Origin: M3007 sp964621185
GTDB taxonomy: Bacteria > Bacteroidota > Bacteroidia > Chitinophagales > Saprospiraceae
Length of the DNA stretch: 64,000 bases
Direction of reading: 5' to 3'
Assembly: GCA_964621185.1 (NCBI GenBank)
Contig: CAZULM010000004.1
Location: 1-64,000, forward strand
The notes under the pieces were generated by a model. The model was not told where the DNA came from and made no database searches. It was given only the letters and a program-made list of their open reading frames with translations. The number at the start of each line of letters is the position of its first letter. The first letter of the stretch is position 1. A program made the position numbers and the translations under genes. Positions 7,943 through 16,123 of this stretch are shown in pieces.

Positions 7943-8137
7943 TTAACGCCTTTCTTCAAAAGCGGGTGCAAAGGTAATACGCAGTACCGCAAAAAACCAA
8001 TACCTGCACAAAAAAAATCCCAACGGATATTCTGAATTCGAGCTTAAAACGGCTTTGTGGGGAAATAAGTTTCGGAATTGTCTGATTTTTGGGTGCAAAT
8101 GGCGGCAAGGGCATTTGCCTGCTGTCACCGAAAGCAC
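7943..8137. other. intergenic region between the tRNA array and the DUF234 ATPase
   Basis: About 195 bases. They contain the tRNA promoter box and the sequence downstream of the ATPase stop; I see no gene and no clear terminator. Confidence 0.5.
7969..7976 (-). promoter_or_regulatory. TAnnTTTG promoter box for the tRNA-Lys array
   Basis: The minus strand reads TACCTTTG, ending 27 bases before the 5' end of the first tRNA-like copy (7942). It is the only such box seen upstream of the array. Confidence 0.6.
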
Positions 8138-9448
8138 TTACAAATCCTTTAGCGAAAACCCGTGATACTCGATCGAATAACCGCCCAGCGATCTGAGCAG
8201 GTTGTGTGATTTGCTTTTCAGGAGCTGCTCGGAATAGTTTTTTTCGTTGCGCTTTACTTCTGCCAACAAGGCTTTTTTCTCCAAATGGTTGACAGCCACC
8301 AAATCGATCTGGTTCTGGAATCCGCTTTCCCAATAGCTGCCTACGTCCGACCAATCGCCCGACAATGCCAGTGTCTCTTTGAAATATTTTTCCAAAAACC
8401 GGCCACTGTATGTGCTGAAGTCCCTGTTGATCAATGCTTTAAGGTAAGCGAAATTGCCAATCTCCACGGCTCCTTTGTTTTTGTACAGAAACCGAAACCA
8501 GAAATGCAAAAAATTGTCTTCAATCTCATATTTGATGTTTCTTCCGCCTGGTTTGGAAAAAAGCGGCTGCACCCTTCGAATGATTTGATACTCATTTTCA
8601 AGCCTGTTTAAAAAACCACCGATGTCTTTTTCCAAAACACCCTCTATCTCCCCTCTGGAAGTTTTGGAGGACGCGAGCAAGGAAAGAATTGAAAAATAAG
8701 TAGCGTATTCCTTGCCGAATTCTTCAATCAGCACATTTTTCCCCTCTTCCAGGAAAAGCGAATTTTCATGGAGTATTTCATCCAGCATGGTTTCCAGCGA
8801 CAGTTTGTTTTTATCGACAAACTGTTCCACATATTTCGGCACGCCGCCCGTCAGCATATAAAAGGCCAACAAGTCATCTTTTTCAAAGCCAGGGCTAAAT
8901 TCCTCCAGAATAGACTTTAGGATTGTTACAGAAAAAGGCTTCACCATCAAGCGTTCATTTGCCCGACCGAACAAGGGTTCCTTGCTGTTCTCAAAGATGT
9001 CTTTCATCAGGGAATAAACCGAGCCGCTCAATAACAAATTCATTTGCGTGTTGTCTTTCTTCCTATCCCAAATATGCTGCATATCGCTAAAAACCAATGG
9101 GTTAACACGCTTGAATTCCTGAAATTCGTCGATGACAAGTGTCAAGCTTTGCTTTTCGGAGTAGTCCATTAACAGGCCGAAAATGTCCTTGAACCTGTTG
9201 AGTTCACCAAAAATATTGATGCCGAGGGTTTCCCGAATCTGCCCGATGAACTCTTCGCAAAGCAGTTTTTCATCCTTCCTGGTCACAAAAAAATAAAGAT
9301 ATTTCTCTTCTTTCAGGCTTTCGAGGATCAACCTGGTCTTGCCTATGCGCCGACGCCCCACCAACACCGTCATTCGAGACGATTGCTTGCTGAGCAGACG
9401 GGTCTCCGTTAGTTTCCGAAGCTCGTTTTCTCTGTTGATGAATCTCAT
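8138..9448 (-). CDS. ATP-binding protein of the AAA/DUF234 family
   Basis: A 436-aa member of the 'archaeal ATPase' type AAA family with a C-terminal DUF234-like domain. Walker A is GRRRIGKT (residues 31-38), Walker B is TLVIDEFQEF (about 98-107), and a winged-helix-like middle segment follows. The C-terminus has an IDLVAVN...LLAEVK arrangement resembling a PD-(D/E)XK nuclease core, which is typical for this family. The cellular role is unknown; such genes often behave as accessory or selfish elements. The start ATG lies a few bases after a TAnnTTTG box, which is itself next to a large palindrome (9460-9511), suggesting a tightly controlled, nearly leaderless mRNA. It stands alone between the tRNA array and rbfA. 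Confidence 0.85.
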   Translation of the reverse strand: MRFINRENELRKLTETRLLSKQSSRMTVLVGRRRIGKTRLILESLKEEKYLYFFVTRKDEKLLCEEFIGQIRETLGINIFGELNRFKDIFGLLMDYSEKQSLTLVIDEFQEFKRVNPLVFSDMQHIWDRKKDNTQMNLLLSGSVYSLMKDIFENSKEPLFGRANERLMVKPFSVTILKSILEEFSPGFEKDDLLAFYMLTGGVPKYVEQFVDKNKLSLETMLDEILHENSLFLEEGKNVLIEEFGKEYATYFSILSLLASSKTSRGEIEGVLEKDIGGFLNRLENEYQIIRRVQPLFSKPGGRNIKYEIEDNFLHFWFRFLYKNKGAVEIGNFAYLKALINRDFSTYSGRFLEKYFKETLALSGDWSDVGSYWESGFQNQIDLVAVNHLEKKALLAEVKRNEKNYSEQLLKSKSHNLLRSLGGYSIEYHGFSLKDL

Positions 9449-9452
9449 GGTA

Positions 9453-9460
9453 CAAAGGTA
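9453..9460 (-). promoter_or_regulatory. TAnnTTTG promoter box for the DUF234 ATPase
   Basis: The minus strand reads TACCTTTG, 4 bases before the ATG at 9448. Its upstream edge touches the palindrome at 9460-9511. Confidence 0.65.
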
Positions 9461-9511
9461 AAATATTTTTCGTAACGACGGTTACGGTAACGTGCGTTAC
9501 GAAAATATTTT
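9460..9511. promoter_or_regulatory. palindromic operator-like site
   Basis: AAAATATTTTTCGTAACG (9460-9477) mirrors CGTTACGAAAATATTTT (9495-9511), with one extra T in the left arm. The centre contains further GTTAC/GTAAC motifs. It covers the region where the -33 element of the ATPase promoter should lie, so a bound protein would block transcription. Confidence 0.7.
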
Positions 9512-9590
9512 GAGGCATTATTAAAGCCCAAAGATTTTCCTGTATCGCCCCCATAAGCAGCTTTGTAAAAAAATAACTTTCAGATTACCC

Positions 9591-9598
9591 TACCTTTG
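9591..9598 (+). promoter_or_regulatory. TAnnTTTG promoter box for rbfA
   Basis: TACCTTTG lies 85 bases before the rbfA start. The intervening leader contains the octamer-like repeat at 9643-9683. Confidence 0.6.
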
Positions 9599-9642
9599 TG
9601 GCACTTTTTTACCCAAAACACGGTTTACCCTCCTCGCCCCCC

Positions 9643-9683
9643 GTTATCAAATTATCCAATTACCTAATTATCAAATTAAAAAA
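9643..9683 (+). repeat. TATCAAAT-type leader repeat before rbfA
   Basis: A direct AT-rich repeat (GTTATCAAATTATCC, then AATTACCTAATTATCAAATT and six A) ends at the start codon. Copies with the same layout precede the ATGs at 28118 and 46497, each after a C-rich or G-rich patch. Confidence 0.75.
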
Positions 9684-10055
9684 ATGGAATCCATACGCCA
9701 AAAACAAGTAGGCGAAGTCATACGGCGCTACCTCGGCATGATCCTCACCGAAGAGGGCAGCAATATTTATGGCCGCGACAAACTCGTGACCGTCACGGAG
9801 GTGAAAATGACGCCCGACCTGCTCATCGCCAAGGTGTACATCAGCGTGTACGGCACCGAGAACAAACAGGAGGTGATCCTGCAGTTGGAAGACAACCAGG
9901 TGCGGCTGCGGCAGGCGCTGGCGGGCAAAATCGGCAAACAAATGCGGCGGATGCCCGAAATAGAGTACTTCCTCGACGACACCGTGGATGAAATGTACCG
10001 TGTGGAGGCCCTGCTCAACCGCATCGAAGAAGAGGACAAAAACTTGCGGAAATAA
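9684..10055 (+). CDS. rbfA: 30S ribosome-binding factor RbfA
   Basis: A 123-aa KH-fold protein that matures the 16S rRNA 5' end and the small subunit, and helps cold adaptation. Family marks include an N-terminal RQKQVGEVIRRYL, the strand VTVTEVKMTPDLLIAKVYI and the C-terminal MPEIEYFLDDTVDEM...VEALL. The length is typical. The start ATG directly follows an AT-rich tandem repeat. kdsD starts 2 bases after its stop, so the two are probably cotranscribed from the box at 9591. Confidence 0.96.
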   Translation: MESIRQKQVGEVIRRYLGMILTEEGSNIYGRDKLVTVTEVKMTPDLLIAKVYISVYGTENKQEVILQLEDNQVRLRQALAGKIGKQMRRMPEIEYFLDDTVDEMYRVEALLNRIEEEDKNLRK

Positions 10056-10057
10056 GG

Positions 10058-11038
10058 ATGGCTGTGCCAAACCCATCAAGCATACTCGACATCGCCCGGC
10101 AAACCATCCAACTGGAAGCGGAGGCCCTGCAAACGCTGGCCACAAGCCTGGACGACAGCCCCGATTTCCAGCTTTGCGTGGAAGCATTGGCGCAATCCAA
10201 AGGCCGGCTGGTGCTGACAGGCATCGGGAAAAGCGCTATCGTGGCCCAAAAAATCGTGGCCACGCTCAATTCCACCGGCACACCCGCCCTGTTCCTGCAC
10301 GCCGCCGACGCCATTCACGGCGACCTGGGCATGATACTGCCCGGCGATTTTGTGCTGTGTATTTCCAAAAGCGGCGAAACTGCCGAAATCAAGGTGCTGA
10401 TCCCGCTGCTCAAAAACTTCGGCAACCCCCTGATCGCCATGACGGCCAACCGCCAAAGCAGCCTGGCGCGCTTGGCCGACTACCTGCTCTGGACGCCCGT
10501 GGAACAGGAAGCCGACCCCAACAACCTGGCGCCGACCACCAGCACCATTGCGCAAATGGCCCTGGGCGATGCGCTGGCCATGTCGCTGCTCCACCTTAAG
10601 GGCTTTTCTGCAGAAGATTTCGCCAAGTTTCATCCGGGAGGGGCGCTGGGCAAGCAGCTCTACCTGCGCGTGCGCGACCTGTACCTGCTGCACGAGCGCC
10701 CGCTGGTGCGCGCCGGCGCGGGCCTGCAGGAGGTGATCGTTGAAATTTCCTCCAAGCGGCTCGGCGCTACCGCCGTGCTGGATGAAAACGACCGGCTGCT
10801 CGGCATCATCACCGATGGCGACCTGCGCCGGATGCTGCAAAAACAACAGGATTTCGGCAACATCAAGGCCGCTGACATCATGACGGCATCACCGAAACAC
10901 ATTGCGCCGGATGCGCTGGCCGTAGATGCGCTGGCGCAGCTCCGCGCCCATGCCATCACCCAACTGGTCGTGCTGGAAAATGGCCAATACCTCGGCATCG
11001 TACATTTGCACGATTTGATTCGCGAAGGTTTGGTGTAA
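10058..11038 (+). CDS. kdsD: D-arabinose 5-phosphate isomerase (KdsD/GutQ family)
   Basis: Interconverts ribulose 5-phosphate and arabinose 5-phosphate, the first step to the LPS sugar Kdo. An N-terminal SIS domain (about residues 30-165) shows LTGIGKSAIVAQKI, HAADAIHGDLG and CISKSGETAEI. A conserved FHPGGALGKQL segment follows. Two CBS domains occupy about residues 200-326 (ILITDGDLRRML-type motif seen as IITDGDLRRML, and IVHLHDLIREG). The 326-aa length equals the family norm. It directly follows rbfA and is 18 bases upstream of a YitT-type gene. Confidence 0.95.
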   Translation: MAVPNPSSILDIARQTIQLEAEALQTLATSLDDSPDFQLCVEALAQSKGRLVLTGIGKSAIVAQKIVATLNSTGTPALFLHAADAIHGDLGMILPGDFVLCISKSGETAEIKVLIPLLKNFGNPLIAMTANRQSSLARLADYLLWTPVEQEADPNNLAPTTSTIAQMALGDALAMSLLHLKGFSAEDFAKFHPGGALGKQLYLRVRDLYLLHERPLVRAGAGLQEVIVEISSKRLGATAVLDENDRLLGIITDGDLRRMLQKQQDFGNIKAADIMTASPKHIAPDALAVDALAQLRAHAITQLVVLENGQYLGIVHLHDLIREGLV

Positions 11039-11056
11039 GCGCCTTAACTTCGCTCC

Positions 11057-12028
11057 ATGCACAAACTCCTCTACAATTACCTTATCCAATCGGTGCGCCG
11101 TAGATTGGGCATGGCAGCTACCGTGCTTGTCTCGCCATACCGCATTGCCAGGGAGTTTATTAACCTCAAAACGACGGTTCTATACCTGTTTAGAAGCGCT
11201 GTTTTGGTGAGTTTTGGCATCCTTTCTGCGGGTTTTGGGCTAAAAGGCTTCCTGTTGCCCAGCCATTTCATCGATGGCGGCGTTGTTGGCATCTCCCTGA
11301 TGGTAAACGCCACCACCGGCTTGTCGCTGGCCTTGTTGCTGGTCGCTTTCAACGCCCCGTTCATCTTGCTGGGATACCAACAGTTCAGCCCTTCGTTTGC
11401 CCTGAAAAGCACCCTGGCGATCCTGGGCCTGGCGGCAGCGGTGGCCTTTATCGATTACCCGGTAGTAACCTCCGACAAATTGCTGGTCGCATCCTTTGGC
11501 GGCGTATTCCTGGGCCTGGGCATCGGCCTGTCCATCAGGGGCGGGGCGGTCATCGACGGCACGGAAGTGCTGGCCATTTATATCGGTCGGCGGACAGGCC
11601 TGAGCATCGGCGACGTTATTTTGATTTTCAACCTGATGATCTTCCTGACCGCGGCGTATGTGCTCTCCCCAGAGGCCGCCATGTATTCCATGCTGACGTA
11701 TGTTGCCGCCTCAAAGATGGTGGATTTTGTCGTCGAAGGCATAGAGGAATACATAGGCGTGACGATCATCAGCACCCACCAGGAGGAGATAAAGACCATG
11801 ATCGCAACGAAAATGCGGCGCGGTGTCACCGTTTTCGCAGGCAAAGGCGGCGTCGGAAAAACAAACCGCATATCCAAAAACATGGACATATTGTTTTCTG
11901 TTGTAACAAGGCTTGAACTGGCAAAATTGAAGGTTGAGATCGAAAAGATTGACCCAAATGCCTTTATCGTGCTTTCCAATATCTTGGATGTGAAAGGAGG
12001 CATCGTGAAAAAACGGCCGCTGAAGTGA
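11057..12028 (+). CDS. YitT family (DUF161/DUF2179) membrane protein
   Basis: A 323-aa integral membrane protein. Hydrophobic segments begin near residue 45 (VLVSFGILSAGFGLKGFLL) and continue with four more to about residue 215. A cytosolic C-terminal DUF2179-like domain follows, with TIISTHQEEIKTMI and RRGVTVFAGKGGVGKTN. That GKGGVGKT resembles a P-loop, but it lies in the position of the family's usual 'G.G.y.g' loop and is not evidence of an ATPase. Function is unknown in this family. The N-terminal 40 residues are longer than in many homologues. A weak box TAACTTCG lies at 11045. The Nudix gene follows 18 bases downstream. Confidence 0.85.
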   Translation: MHKLLYNYLIQSVRRRLGMAATVLVSPYRIAREFINLKTTVLYLFRSAVLVSFGILSAGFGLKGFLLPSHFIDGGVVGISLMVNATTGLSLALLLVAFNAPFILLGYQQFSPSFALKSTLAILGLAAAVAFIDYPVVTSDKLLVASFGGVFLGLGIGLSIRGGAVIDGTEVLAIYIGRRTGLSIGDVILIFNLMIFLTAAYVLSPEAAMYSMLTYVAASKMVDFVVEGIEEYIGVTIISTHQEEIKTMIATKMRRGVTVFAGKGGVGKTNRISKNMDILFSVVTRLELAKLKVEIEKIDPNAFIVLSNILDVKGGIVKKRPLK

Positions 12029-12046
12029 TTTGAAACTTGCTTGAAA

Positions 12047-12694
12047 ATGCCCATGGGAAACAACATAGACCTGTCGATCGAAGAAATCCGCTACCGCCTG
12101 ACGCAGCCCCTGCCCGGGCGGGAAGCCCAACTGCGCATGGCATTTGCACAGCGGGCCGCCGCCTTGAAACAGAACCCTTACCACCCCGACAACGCGCGCA
12201 TCGCTTGCGTCACCCTGATGCTGTGGCAGAAAAACCTGGATTGGCATACGGTACTGATCCAACGGACAAAAAACCCGCTCGACCGCCACAGCGGGCAAGT
12301 GAGCTTCCCGGGCGGCAAGCACGACAAGGACGACCTGAGCCTGGAGCATACCGCCCTACGGGAAGCGGAAGAAGAAATTGGTGTGCCGCCAAGCCAGCTG
12401 GAAATATTGGGCGCGCTCACGGACCTGTACATCCCAGTGAGCAATTTTATCGTGCATCCCTTTGTTGGGCTGCTGAAAGGGGAGCCTCAATTCACCCCGC
12501 AGCCCGGGGAAGTGGACACGATCTTGACCCCTTCCATCCAGCATTTCCAGCAACCAGAGAACAAAGATTTCCGGGAATTGGTGGTCGGCACGGGAATGCT
12601 CTTGAAAGACGTGCCCTGCTTCCTCGTGGAAGGCCGCGCCGTTTGGGGGGCTACCGCCATGATTATGAGCGAGTTTTTGGAAATTTTGGACTAA
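12047..12694 (+). CDS. CoA pyrophosphatase (NUDIX hydrolase)
   Basis: A NudL/PCD1-like Nudix enzyme (about 215 aa) that cleaves coenzyme A or its derivatives to 3',5'-ADP and 4'-phosphopantetheine. The CoA-pyrophosphatase signature RTKNPLDRHSGQVSFPGG precedes the Nudix box, which ends in TALREAEEEIGV (catalytic Glu cluster). A conserved PVSNFIVHPFVG follows. The start may be ATG 12047 or ATG 12053; a TTG at 12041 is less likely. It is probably cotranscribed with the upstream YitT-type gene. Confidence 0.9.
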   Translation: MPMGNNIDLSIEEIRYRLTQPLPGREAQLRMAFAQRAAALKQNPYHPDNARIACVTLMLWQKNLDWHTVLIQRTKNPLDRHSGQVSFPGGKHDKDDLSLEHTALREAEEEIGVPPSQLEILGALTDLYIPVSNFIVHPFVGLLKGEPQFTPQPGEVDTILTPSIQHFQQPENKDFRELVVGTGMLLKDVPCFLVEGRAVWGATAMIMSEFLEILD

Positions 12695-12745
12695 ACCAGG
12701 ATTTTTTAGTGATATGCAAGATTTGCAGGATGGATCATATTGATA
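12692..12745 (-). repeat. copy of the ~50-bp AAATCCTGGT interspersed repeat
   Basis: Read on the minus strand this is ATTATCAATATGATCC, ATCCTGCAAATCTTGC, then ATATCACTAAAAAATCCTGG. It aligns along its length with the plus-strand copy at 34237-34292. It begins right at the stop of the Nudix gene. Confidence 0.7.
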
Positions 12746-12946
12746 ATAAAGGATTTACCCCCTTGGATTTTCGCAAACAACTTTCAATTGGTTATAATTA
12801 GCTTAAAACAACGTTAATACTGGTACAAATGTCGTAAATCTGCAAGCGAATGAGCAGCTATCGCCATCAAATTAGCGTCATACTCTTGGCACCCTGGCAA
12901 ACCATTTTCGCCCTTTGATCGTTTTCTAAAAAACCATACACATACC

Positions 12947-15709
12947 ATGAAGAAACACATTTTACTTACTTGCATCGCCTTTTTGGGGCTCTGTACCCTT
13001 GCTATTGCCCAACCGTCGAACAATGAGTGCGCCAACCCCATCCTCATTACCGACGTGTTCAGCTACTGCAGCCCCATCGCGGCCTTTACCAATGTGGCGG
13101 CCACACCTTCCAATTACGGCCCGGCATCCTGCTTCGGGCCCAGCACCCAAAACGACGTTTGGTTTGCCTTCACCGCACAAGCGACCGACGTGACGATCAC
13201 GGTGCGGGGCGCCACCGCACAGGCGCCCGGCGGAACGCTCAAAAGCCCGCAAGTCGCGCTGTATTTCGGAAATTGCGGCGGCATTATCAACGAATTGGAA
13301 TGTGCGTCGGGCGCAGGCACCAATGTCGCAGAGGCATACGAAGGGGGGCTGTTCGTGGGCTCTACCTACCTTATCCGAATCCAGGGCGGAGGGGGCCAAA
13401 CAGGCACCTTCCAATTGTGCATCAACAACTACAACCCCCCGGTAGAGCCGACCTCCGATTGCCCGCAAGCTTCCATTTTGTGCGACAAGTCATCCTTTGT
13501 CGTCCAGAGCGTCACAGGGGCGGGGGCCAACAACCTGGAAATGGAAGACGCACAGTGCTTCTTCAACGGCTCGCCGGGCATCAAAGAATCCAACTCTACC
13601 TGGTTCGTCTGGACCTGCTCCAAATCTGGCACCCTTACCTTCACCCTCAGCCCGCTGAACCTCCCCGACGACCTCGACTTTGTGGTGTACCGGCTCCCGA
13701 ACGGCATCGGCAACTGCAACAACAAACAGATACTGCGCTGCATGGCTTCTGGCCAAGGCGGGCCGTACCCCAACTACCCAAGCCCGTGCCTGGGCCCGAC
13801 AGGATTGCGCGTCGGCGACACCGACATCAGCGAAGATGCCGGCTGCAACGAGCCGGGCGACGATGCCTGGCTGGCCCCGCTCGACATGGTGCAAGGGGAA
13901 ACCTACGTGCTGGTGGTCAACAATTTCTCCCAAACGGGCAACGGCTTTGCGGTAGAGTTTGGCGGCACGGGCGAGTTCCTGGGCCCTGAAGCCAATTTCG
14001 AAACCATCCCCCAAGCCGTATGCCTCGGCACCAACGTACAGGTGGTGGACGCCTCCACCTTCCCCATTGGCCAGATCACCGAATGGAACTGGAGCTTCGG
14101 CGCCGATGCGGTGCCGCCAACAGCCACAGGAAAAGGCCCGCACACCGTGGCTTTCAACACCCCCGGCAACCACCCCGTGGTGCTCACCCTGAAAACCGAC
14201 CTGGGCTGCAAAGTGACCGATATACACAGCTTCCTGATCTACCCTGACGTGGACGTGGACACCCTGATCGCCGCGCCCGATTGCAACGGCACCACAAACG
14301 GCGAAATAACCATCAACAACATTACCAGCGGCACCCCACCCTACCTGTTCAGCTGGAATGGCGGGCCTTTTGGCACCAACAGCAGCCTGTCTAACCTGGG
14401 CGTAGGAGTTTATACCCTGATTATCCGCGACTCCAACAACTGCGAGACAAACCTCTCCATCGATGTGCAGGAACGGGTGCTGACGGCAAACCCGCTGGTG
14501 CAGGCCCCGCTCTGCTTCGGCGACAACAACGGCGTGATCACCCTTGACATCACAAACGGTGTGGACCCAATACAGTTCAACTGGGGCAGCGGCTTTGTCC
14601 CAAGCAACACCCAAGGGGGCTATGCGGCGGGCGTTTACACCGTACAGGCAATCGACGACGTGCTTTGCAAGGGCAATTTCAGCATAACCGTGACCGACAA
14701 CGAAGCCTTGTCCATCAACATGATCGGCACCGACATATCCTGCTTTGGCGCCAACGACGGCATGGCCCAGGCAGTGGCAAATGGCGGGGTCAGGGACTAT
14801 ACCTATACCTGGTCGACCGGTGCTACTACCGAGAAGATCACCGGCCTTCCGCCCGGGCAATACGATGTGACGGTGCACGATGGCAATGAATGTGTGATTT
14901 ACGGTACCGTGGCCATTGTGGAGCCGCCAGACGTGGCGGTGGCCGTGGTCGATGTCGTCAATCTGCTATGCAACGGCGTGCCGGAGGGCTCGATCGAAGT
15001 GCAGGGTTTGGGTGGCCAATTGCCATACACTTTCAGCGCGGATGGGCTAAACTATGTTTCATCGAGCAACCTGACCGCCTTAGCCGCAGGCGACTACTGG
15101 GTAAAAGTAAAAGATGCCAACGGCTGCATCGACTCCGTTTTTGCCACCATATTGCAACCCCCGCCCCTCATCGTGATCGCCCAGCCAGCCGATACCCTGC
15201 TCGACCTGGGCTTTACCATCGACGTGAACACCGTGACAGGGCCGAGCGGCCGCCCAGTCGATTTTGAATGGAGCCCGAGCGAAGGGTTGAGCAGCACAAC
15301 GCAAGCCGAGCCGACCATCACCGCCATCCGCGAGCAGTATTACATCGTCAAGATCACCGATGAAGACGGCTGTATGGCTTTCGATACGGTGCACATCAGG
15401 GTAAACAAAAAACGCCCCGTCTATTTCCCCAATATTTTCAAACCGGAAGGCGCCACCCAGTTCGGCAACGACTTTTTCACGGGCTTTTCGGGCCCTGCCG
15501 CCAGCCAGATCAACCTCCTCCGCATTTACGACCGCTGGGGAAGCCTCATTTTTGAAAAACAAGACATGCCCCTGAACGAACCCAACCTTGGCTGGGACGG
15601 CACCTACAAGGGCGACAAGGTGCACGGGGTGTTCACCTGGTATGCCCTGGTGGGCTTTATCGACGGGGAAGAGCAGCGGTATGAGGGGAGCATCACGGTG
15701 CTGCGGTAG
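12947..15709 (+). CDS. T9SS-exported adhesin-like protein with PKD and SprB-type repeats
   Basis: A 920-aa exported protein. A signal peptide (MKKHILLTCIAFLGLCTLAIA) is followed by two Cys-containing PPC/jelly-roll-like modules (about 25-165 and 170-345). A PKD domain follows (about 345-432, WNWSFGADAVPP). Four SprB-like repeats of about 70-75 residues come next (about 438-738), each opening with C-(N/F)-G and containing an AGxY or PGQYxVTV motif. The C-terminal 95 residues are the gliding-motility-associated (type B) sorting domain: FPNIFKPEG...IYDRWGSLIFE...WDGTYKGDKV...GVFTWYALVGFIDG. The type IX machinery would place it on the cell surface. Ligands are unknown; adhesion or gliding is inferred from the architecture. 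Confidence 0.92.
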   Translation: MKKHILLTCIAFLGLCTLAIAQPSNNECANPILITDVFSYCSPIAAFTNVAATPSNYGPASCFGPSTQNDVWFAFTAQATDVTITVRGATAQAPGGTLKSPQVALYFGNCGGIINELECASGAGTNVAEAYEGGLFVGSTYLIRIQGGGGQTGTFQLCINNYNPPVEPTSDCPQASILCDKSSFVVQSVTGAGANNLEMEDAQCFFNGSPGIKESNSTWFVWTCSKSGTLTFTLSPLNLPDDLDFVVYRLPNGIGNCNNKQILRCMASGQGGPYPNYPSPCLGPTGLRVGDTDISEDAGCNEPGDDAWLAPLDMVQGETYVLVVNNFSQTGNGFAVEFGGTGEFLGPEANFETIPQAVCLGTNVQVVDASTFPIGQITEWNWSFGADAVPPTATGKGPHTVAFNTPGNHPVVLTLKTDLGCKVTDIHSFLIYPDVDVDTLIAAPDCNGTTNGEITINNITSGTPPYLFSWNGGPFGTNSSLSNLGVGVYTLIIRDSNNCETNLSIDVQERVLTANPLVQAPLCFGDNNGVITLDITNGVDPIQFNWGSGFVPSNTQGGYAAGVYTVQAIDDVLCKGNFSITVTDNEALSINMIGTDISCFGANDGMAQAVANGGVRDYTYTWSTGATTEKITGLPPGQYDVTVHDGNECVIYGTVAIVEPPDVAVAVVDVVNLLCNGVPEGSIEVQGLGGQLPYTFSADGLNYVSSSNLTALAAGDYWVKVKDANGCIDSVFATILQPPPLIVIAQPADTLLDLGFTIDVNTVTGPSGRPVDFEWSPSEGLSSTTQAEPTITAIREQYYIVKITDEDGCMAFDTVHIRVNKKRPVYFPNIFKPEGATQFGNDFFTGFSGPAASQINLLRIYDRWGSLIFEKQDMPLNEPNLGWDGTYKGDKVHGVFTWYALVGFIDGEEQRYEGSITVLR

Positions 15710-16107
15710 CAGGAACCAAAGGTTTTTTCAAGGAGCGATATTGATTGACGATTGCTGATTACATGATTTTCGATTGTTGAAGTTCTTGGGCCGCAGCAGG
15801 AGGGAAGGGAACTTCGGGGTACCCTGCCTGATCTTTTTGTTTCTCACGGCGGCACGACGACACAACGATATGACATTCAAATACTTAATGAAATGCCGTC
15901 GTGTCGTTGTGCCGTCGTGAGAAACAAAAAGCTGCGGTTACATCGACAACAGTTGCTGTTTTTTCAAATATAGTCAACGCAAAGTGGTTGTGAAAATCTC
16001 GATCGCATAATCATTTGAAAATCAGATGTTTTTAATCACTCAAATCATACAAATCACTTTAATCACAGTATAATTCAAATAATCTGCCCATTTTCGCCAC
16101 CTGAATC
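15710..16107. other. intergenic region with inverted repeat
   Basis: About 400 bases without a gene. They contain the GTTTCTC-CGACG inverted repeat (15834-15932) and, around 16020-16075, an AATCAC-rich stretch that weakly resembles the ~50-bp interspersed repeat. Confidence 0.6.
15834..15932. repeat. inverted pair of GTTTCTC-CGACG repeats
   Basis: The left arm starts CTTTTTGTTTCTCACG and continues GCGGCACGACGACAC. The right arm (15897-15932) is its reverse complement with three or four transitions. The spacer is about 28 bases. The arms belong to the same family as 3610-3648 and 4051-4075. Confidence 0.85.
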
Positions 16108-16123
16108 TAAACTTGCGAAAATC

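Noticed and set aside
11840..11880. P-loop ATPase motif (GKGGVGKT) in the YitT-type protein
   Set aside because: It lies in the C-terminal DUF2179-like domain, where a Gly-rich loop is usual, and no Walker B follows.
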